Positions 61,519 through 64,000 of a stretch of DNA of 64,000 bases are shown here, piece by piece. The DNA is taken from contig OX465589.1 of the NCBI GenBank assembly GCA_950022655.1, forward strand, positions 31,907,970 to 31,971,969. The letters run 5' to 3'. Source of the DNA: Alentia gelatinosa (Eukaryota > Annelida > Polychaeta > Phyllodocida > Polynoidae). The translations under genes were made by a program, and so were the position numbers. The notes under the pieces are model-generated. The model had not been told where the DNA came from. It was given only the letters and a program-made list of their open reading frames with translations, and made no database searches. Every line of letters begins with the position of its first letter. Positions within the stretch are counted from its first letter, which is position 1.

Positions 61519-63277
61519 GGGTGAGACAGTTAGGCTGGGTGAGACAGACTCAGGCAGAGTGAGACAGACTCAGGCAGGGTGAGACAGACTCGGGAAGGGT
61601 GAGTTGAGACAGACTCAGGCAGGGTGAGACAGACTCTGGCAGGATGATGAGAGACAGACTCAGGCAGGGTATAAAAGACACGGGCAGGGAGAGATAGGCT
61701 TGGGCAGGGTGATGAGAAACAGACTTGGACAATGTGAGACAGACATGGGCAGGATAATGTGAGACAAACTGGGGCAGGGTGAGACAGAGTCAGGCAGGGT
61801 GAGACAGACTCAGGAAGGGTGAGGTGAGACAGAGTCAGGCAGGGTGAGACAGAGTCAGGCAGGGTGATGAGAGACAGACTCAGGCAGGGTATGACAGACT
61901 TGGGTAGAGCGACATAGACTTGAGCAGAGTGATGAGAGACAGACTGGGGCAGGGTGAGACAGACTCACACAGGATGAGACAGACTCAGACAGGGTGAGAC
62001 AGACTCGGGCAGGGTTAGGTAATACAGACTCAGGCAGGGTGAAACAGACTCGGTCAGGGTGAAGGGAGACAGACAGAGGGAGGGTATAACAGACATGGGC
62101 AGTTTCAGGTTAGACAGACTAGGGTAGGTCGAGACAGACTGGGGCAGGGTAAGTTGAGACAGACGGGGACAGGGTGAGAAAGACATGGGCAGGATAATGA
62201 GAGACAGACTGGGGCAGGGTTAGACAGAGTCAGGCAGGGTGAGACAGACTCGGGAAGGGTGAGACAATCTCGGGCAGGGTGATGAGAGACAGACTCAGGG
62301 AGGGTATGACAGACTCGGGCAGGCCTACTTAATTGGTCGCTAGTTTATGCAGCGACCTTGATATTGACTGCACTTGTAACTGATAGATTGGCCATCAACC
62401 CCTGTCTGTGCTGAGCTCCTCACTCTCAGTCGGATAGATTGACGTGCCGTACCGTACGCAGAATTTAACTCACTGTCGCCCAAATTATCATAGCCCAAGA
62501 CATCTAAGGATGATACGTACCAAATGCGGATATTCACTTCCAGTTAGAATTCAGCCATGAGACTTTAACACCAGTTAGGGACACATATAACCTACGATCA
62601 CCTAAAATATGAAGAAAATCGGCCAATTAGATCTAACGATATTCGTGTTTGAATCTGGTTGTATCAAATGCTGCTCTGGTGGCCAGTGTAGGCCTTCTTA
62701 ATTGGTCGCTAGTTTATGCAGCGACCTTGATATTGACTGCACTTGTTACTGATAGATTGGCCATCAACCCCTGTCTGTGCTGAGCTCCTCACTCTCAGTC
62801 GAATAGATTGATGGGCCTTACCTTACGCAGAATTTAACTGACTGTCGTCCAAATTATCATAGCCCAAGACATCTGAGGATGATGCGTACCAAATGCGGAA
62901 ATTCACTTCCCGTTGGAATATGGCCATGAAACTTTAACACCAGTTAGGGACACATATAACCTACGATCACCTAAAATAGGAAGAAAATCGGCCGCTTGGA
63001 TCTAACGACATTCACGTTTGAATATGGTTGTATCAAATGCTGCTCTGGTGGCCAGTGTACTGACGCTGGGTGACTATGATAAGAACTAACGTTTTAATTG
63101 ACAGGTCCTGCCACCTGGTGTATTATGTGAAACCAGGTTCCTCACTACATTCATAACGCCCTTAACATGCCCTCTTCCTGTCAGACTCAGTGGTCTAGAG
63201 GTAGTGTCAGCAAGGGAAACCTATGGTTGAGAGTTCAATCCCCTTCCATGCAGAGCGGGTTTTTTTTCAAGAGTCAT
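61519..63277 (+). repeat. Unit 36 (1759 bp)
   Basis: A 61519-62320 (802 bp, but with two agtcaggcaggg copies in a row in place of one agtc and one acttggg copy), B1 62321-62689 (cttgtaac at 62378), B2 62690-63058 (starts aggccttctt; aaaataggaag at 62979), C 63059-63277. Confidence 0.94.
63184..63267 (+). promoter_or_regulatory. tRNA-like Pol III module 37
   Basis: Boxes intact; tract ggg+T8. Confidence 0.55.
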
Positions 63278-64000
63278 GGGTGAGACAGTTAGGCTGGGTG
63301 AGACAGACTCAGGCAGAGTGAGACAGACTCAGGCAGGGTGAGACAGACTCGGGAAGGGTGAGTTGAGACAGACTCAGGCAGGGTGAGACAGACTCTGGCA
63401 GGATGATGAGAGACAGACTCAGGCAGGGTATAAAAGACACGGGCAGGGCGAGATAGGCTTGGGCAGGGTGATGAGAAACAGACTTGGACAATGTGAGACA
63501 GACATGGGCAGGATAATGTGAGACAAACTGGGGCAGGGTGAGACAGAGTCAGGCAGGGTGAGACAGACTCAGGAAGGGTGAGGTGAGACAGAGTCAGGCA
63601 GGGTGAGACAGACTTGGGCAGGGTGATGAGAGACAGACTCAGGCAGGGTATGACAGACTTGGGTAGAGCGACATAGACTTGAGCAGAGTGATGAGAGACA
63701 GACTGGGGCAGGGTGAGACAGACTCACACAGGATGAGACAGACTCAGACAGGGTGAGACAGACTCGGGCAGGGTTAGGTAATACAGACTCAGGCAGGGTG
63801 AAACAGACTCGGTCAGGGTGAAGGGAGACAGACAGAGGGAGGGTATAACAGACATGGGCAGTTTCAGGTAAGACAGACTAGGGTAGGTCGAGACAGACTG
63901 GGGCAGGGTAAGTTGAGACAGACTGGGACAGGGTGAGAAAGACATGGGCAGGATAATGAGAGACAGACTGGGGCAGGGTTAGACAGAGTCAGGCAGGGTG
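63278..64000 (+). repeat. Unit 37 (right part missing)
   Basis: Only the first 723 bp of an A block are in the window. It has the normal order of minisatellite variants, the TATAAAAG at 63429, and a private caggtaagac near 63866. Confidence 0.93.

Larger units (their letters stand above)
1..64000 (+). repeat. Macrosatellite array, ~1.74-kb A-B-B-C higher-order unit
   Basis: The whole window is head-to-tail copies of one composite unit, all in the same orientation. I used the conserved string after the C block (tcaggcagag, first seen at 1430) as an anchor and found it 37 times. Anchor spacing is 1739 or 1759 bp in most intervals. Exceptions are 2128 (twice), 1319, 1390, 1584, 1539 (four times) and 1740. 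All follow from block lengths: A 802/782/582/627/362, B 369 per copy, C 219 (220 once). Units differ by scattered substitutions, so they are about 99% alike by eye, while B1 and B2 inside a unit differ by about 6%. That is the usual signature of a higher-order repeat. Nothing interrupts the array. Chromosomal location (centromeric, subtelomeric, sex-linked, germline-restricted) cannot be told from the sequence. Confidence 0.97.

Noticed and set aside
1..64000. rDNA intergenic spacer or 5S rDNA array
   Set aside because: Arrays of ~1.7-kb units with minisatellites can be spacers, but no rRNA-like segment appears in any of the 36 complete units.
1..64000. Intact transposon or retroelement
   Set aside because: No frame with transposase, reverse transcriptase or integrase features, no long terminal or terminal inverted repeats, and no target-site duplications found. 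A SINE relic in block C remains possible but unproven.

Overview
The window is one uninterrupted tandem array of repetitive, non-coding eukaryotic DNA. I found no protein-coding gene, rRNA, intact tRNA, intact transposon or CRISPR array. The array holds 36 complete units, one nearly complete unit at the left edge (1-1398) and one partial unit at the right edge (63278-64000). The modal unit is 1739 or 1759 bp. The organism cannot be identified from the sequence. An internal Pol III-type promoter (A box, B box, T-tract) in every unit, and satellite arranged as higher-order repeats, point to a eukaryotic nuclear genome.

Each unit has three parts in fixed order on the + strand. Block A (usually 782 or 802 bp) is a purine-rich minisatellite of degenerate ~20-bp repeats, core gagacagactcaggcagggt. 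Block B is normally two tandem 369-bp repeats, B1 then B2, about 94% identical to each other by my hand count of 23 differences. Block C (219 bp) is a unique segment ending in a tRNA-like module: A box, B box 31 nt downstream, and a T-tract. Block A also carries one TATAAAAG octamer in 33 of the 37 places where it could be seen.

Layout: 1-9558 is the most irregular part. It has a three-B unit (1399-3526), a unit with a 440-bp deletion in A (5266-6584), a one-B unit (6585-7974) and a unit with a 175-bp deletion in A (7975-9558). 9559 to about 15.35 kb is a near-copy of the window start at an offset of exactly 9919 bp. About 17.25-36.14 kb is a five-unit higher-order repeat of 8335 bp, about 2.3 copies. 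From about 36.9 kb rightward many rare variants recur at 5237 bp (three units) or 15711 bp (three times that), mixed with local patches. The array therefore looks built by duplication of multi-unit blocks, unequal exchange and gene conversion. Indels in A are mostly multiples of 20 bp, and indels in B are whole 369-bp copies.

The open frames visible here are on the minus strand and are by-products of the repeats. The 60-aa and 65-aa frames start at TTG and GTG. The 65-aa frame shows mostly amino-acid-changing variants and one nonsense change. The most interesting signals are the Pol III-like module present in 37 of 37 C blocks, the G/T tract of constant length, the recurrent TATA octamer, two inverted repeats, and the nested higher-order organisation.
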